From assembly GCF_014858005.1 (NCBI RefSeq), contig NZ_JACYOT010000006.1:62001-126000 (forward strand): DNA of 64,000 nt, given 5' to 3'. The translations under genes were made by a program, and so were the position numbers. Position 1 is the stretch's first letter, and each line of letters opens with the position of its first letter. This document shows, one piece after another, positions 62,703-64,000 of the stretch. The notes under the pieces are model-generated. The model did not search any database. It was not told the origin of the DNA and worked only from the letters and a program-made list of their open reading frames with translations. Source of the DNA: Propioniciclava soli (lineage in GTDB: Bacteria; Actinomycetota; Actinomycetes; Propionibacteriales; Propionibacteriaceae).

Positions 62703-63719
62703 CTAACGCACCGCGGGCACCTCCAGGGCGGCGTATGACAGGACGAGATCGGCACCGGCGCGGACGATGCACGTGAGCGACTCGGCGAGCGCGGCGTCCC
62801 GGTCGATCCAGCCACGCTCGGCGGCCGCGCAGATCATCGCGTACTCGCCCGAGACCTGGTACGCGGCCACCGGCACGTCGGACGCCGCCGCCACGTCGGC
62901 GAGCACGTCGAGGTAGGAGCCGGCGGGTTTCACCATGACGAGGTCGGCACCCTCGGCGAGGTCGAGCAGCGCTTCGCGCAGACCCTCGCGCCGGTTCGCC
63001 GGATCCTGCTGGTAGGTGCGCCGGTCACCCTGCAGGGACGAGCCGACGGCTTCGCGGAACGGGCCGTAGAACGCCGACGCGTACTTCGCGGCATAGGCGA
63101 GGATCGCGACCTCCGCGTGGCCCGCCGCGTCCAGTCCTTCGCGGATCGCCCGCACCTGGCCGTCCATCATCCCGGACGGGCCGACGACGTGGGCGCCGGC
63201 GTCCGCCTGGCTCACGGCCAGCGCGACGTAGGCCTCGAGCGTGGCGTCGTTGTCGACCCGGCCGTCCTCGGTGAGCAGCCCGCAGTGGCCGTGGTCGGTG
63301 AACTCGTCCAGGCAGGTGTCGGCCATCACCACCAGGTCGTCGCCCACCGCGTCCCGCACGGCGGCCAGGCCGCGGTTGAGGATCCCGTCCGGCCGGGCGC
63401 CGGCCGAGCCGGCGGCGTCCTTGTCCTCCTCGCGCGGCACGCCGAACAGCATCATGCCGCCCAGACCGGCGGACGCTGCACGCTCGGCCTCGGCGCACAG
63501 CGAGTCCAGCGTGTGCTGGACGACGCCGGGCAGCGAGCTGATGGGCCGCGGGGCGTCCTGGCCGTCGCGGACGAAGACGGGGAGCACCAGCTGGCTGCGG
63601 GCGAGCCGGGTCTCGCGGACGAGGGCGCGCATCGCGGGCGTGGTGCGCAGCCGGCGCGGGCGGATACTGGGTGCCGGCGTGCTGGGTTCTGGCGTCCGTG
63701 ATTCGTGATGCAGTGTCAT
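62703..63719 (-). CDS. hemB: Delta-aminolevulinic acid dehydratase (porphobilinogen synthase)
   Basis: 338 residues. It joins two 5-aminolevulinates to porphobilinogen. The Zn-type motif DTCLDEFTDHGHCG, the active-site Lys pair in YAAKYASAFYGPFR and LVMVKPAGSYLDVL, and the Mg-related RRTYQQDPANRREGLRE stretch are present. The start overlaps the hemD stop (ATGA), so the two are translated together. Confidence 0.97.
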   Translation of the reverse strand: MTLHHESRTPEPSTPAPSIRPRRLRTTPAMRALVRETRLARSQLVLPVFVRDGQDAPRPISSLPGVVQHTLDSLCAEAERAASAGLGGMMLFGVPREEDKDAAGSAGARPDGILNRGLAAVRDAVGDDLVVMADTCLDEFTDHGHCGLLTEDGRVDNDATLEAYVALAVSQADAGAHVVGPSGMMDGQVRAIREGLDAAGHAEVAILAYAAKYASAFYGPFREAVGSSLQGDRRTYQQDPANRREGLREALLDLAEGADLVMVKPAGSYLDVLADVAAASDVPVAAYQVSGEYAMICAAAERGWIDRDAALAESLTCIVRAGADLVLSYAALEVPAVR

Positions 63720-64000
63720 GCGGGCTCCTGGAGGGCGTCGACGAGGGCGGCGAGGACGCCGTCGGCGTCGGGGCTGGCGGCGGTGGCGTGTACGGGCAGG
63801 CCGGCGGCGCGGGCGGCGGCGGCGCTGGGGGCGCCGAGCGTCACGACGCGGGTGTGACCGCTCGGCTCGCCAAGCAGGTCGGCCACGGCGCGGGCCACCG
63901 AGCCGGCGGTGAGCACCACGGCGTCGTAGGTGGGCCAGGCCTCGACGAGCTCGGCGGGGGCGGCCGGGAGCGGGCGGGTGGTGTAGGTCGCGACCCGGTG
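63716..64000 (-). CDS. hemD: Uroporphyrinogen-III synthase, C-terminal part, cut by the window edge
   Basis: The last 94 residues of a frame that continues beyond the right edge. WPTYDAVVLTAGSVARAVAD, VVTLGAPSAAAARAAGLPVH and ATAASPDADGVLAALVDAL follow the end of HemD domain 2 (the TSxxxV and SAxAAxxxG patterns). It closes the tetrapyrrole ring as uroporphyrinogen III. It overlaps hemB by four bases. A fusion to an upstream methyltransferase or HemC cannot be excluded. Confidence 0.82.
   Translation of the reverse strand, partial: HRVATYTTRPLPAAPAELVEAWPTYDAVVLTAGSVARAVADLLGEPSGHTRVVTLGAPSAAAARAAGLPVHATAASPDADGVLAALVDALQEPA

Noticed and set aside
58611-62738. A 1,375-codon plus-strand open frame across DUF58, hemL and putP
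   Set aside because: It runs antisense or out of frame through genes with clear motifs and is composed of Arg/Gly/Ala-rich nonsense.

Overview
The window is high-GC actinobacterial DNA. It falls into an integrated conjugative element (about 1 to 45,140, left end outside the window) and a chromosomal backbone (about 45,140 to 64,000). The backbone gene set (xseAB, ispH, hemL/hemB/hemD, putP, a MoxR/DUF58/DUF4129 operon and a Glu-Asp-Phe tRNA cluster) fits a member of the Propionibacteriaceae or a close relative. That assignment is inferred from gene content and style only.

Element, left part (1-3,701): a MobF (TrwC/TraI-type) relaxase-helicase runs off the left edge on the minus strand. Next to it on the plus strand is a C5 cytosine methyltransferase, which contains a second, well-initiated reading frame nested in another frame. 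Element, cargo (3,917-23,883): this is an envelope, metal and thiol island. It holds a CPBP protease; a Mn2+ riboswitch (yybP-ykoY type) in front of a CaCA exchanger and a DtxR-family regulator; a zinc-ribbon protein; a phosphotransferase; a multicopper oxidase; an M23 peptidase; an ArsR regulator facing a P1B-4 metal ATPase; an isoprenylcysteine-methyltransferase-like protein; apolipoprotein N-acyltransferase; a CmtR/CmtA-type Cd/Pb pair; CcdA plus a TlpA lipoprotein; VKOR plus a DsbA-like protein; and an AraC regulator. Two paralogous 159-residue, two-helix membrane proteins with a CPEHSYLPG signature and a terminal Cys lie within this island and have no recognised function.

Element, transfer core (24,103-45,100, plus strand): an ArdC-like antirestriction protein, prim-pol, a DUF2637 protein, a frameshifted ParB-like protein, a conjugative type IV secretion system (VirB8-like candidate, peptidoglycan hydrolase, two small pilin-like proteins, VirB6-like, SCO6880 and VirB4-like proteins, TraD-type coupling protein), SSB, DUF4192/DUF4913 proteins and a serine integrase. 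A minus-strand DUF4062/TIR-like gene, a probable defence cargo gene, sits between the SCO6880-type gene and the rest of the operon. The 9-mer GYGCACCTG recurs in seven intergenic gaps of the element, always in the same orientation. The integrase carries a frameshift just before its C-terminal end, next to tRNA-Phe, and a nested hairpin in its leader overlaps its ribosome binding site.

Backbone (45,140-64,000): tRNA-Phe, -Asp and -Glu; xseA/xseB; an aldo-keto reductase; three very short minus-strand genes with strong ribosome binding sites; ispH; an ERCC4-type nuclease with an Lsr2-like tail; and a 666-residue Pro/Glu-repeat protein. A persulfide-responsive module follows: a CstR-like repressor, a CoA-disulfide reductase-rhodanese fusion and a CxxC microprotein, with matching operators. 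Then come a DUF4129/MoxR/DUF58 operon and the heme genes hemL, hemB and hemD with putP. A 56-bp palindrome occurs twice in this part.
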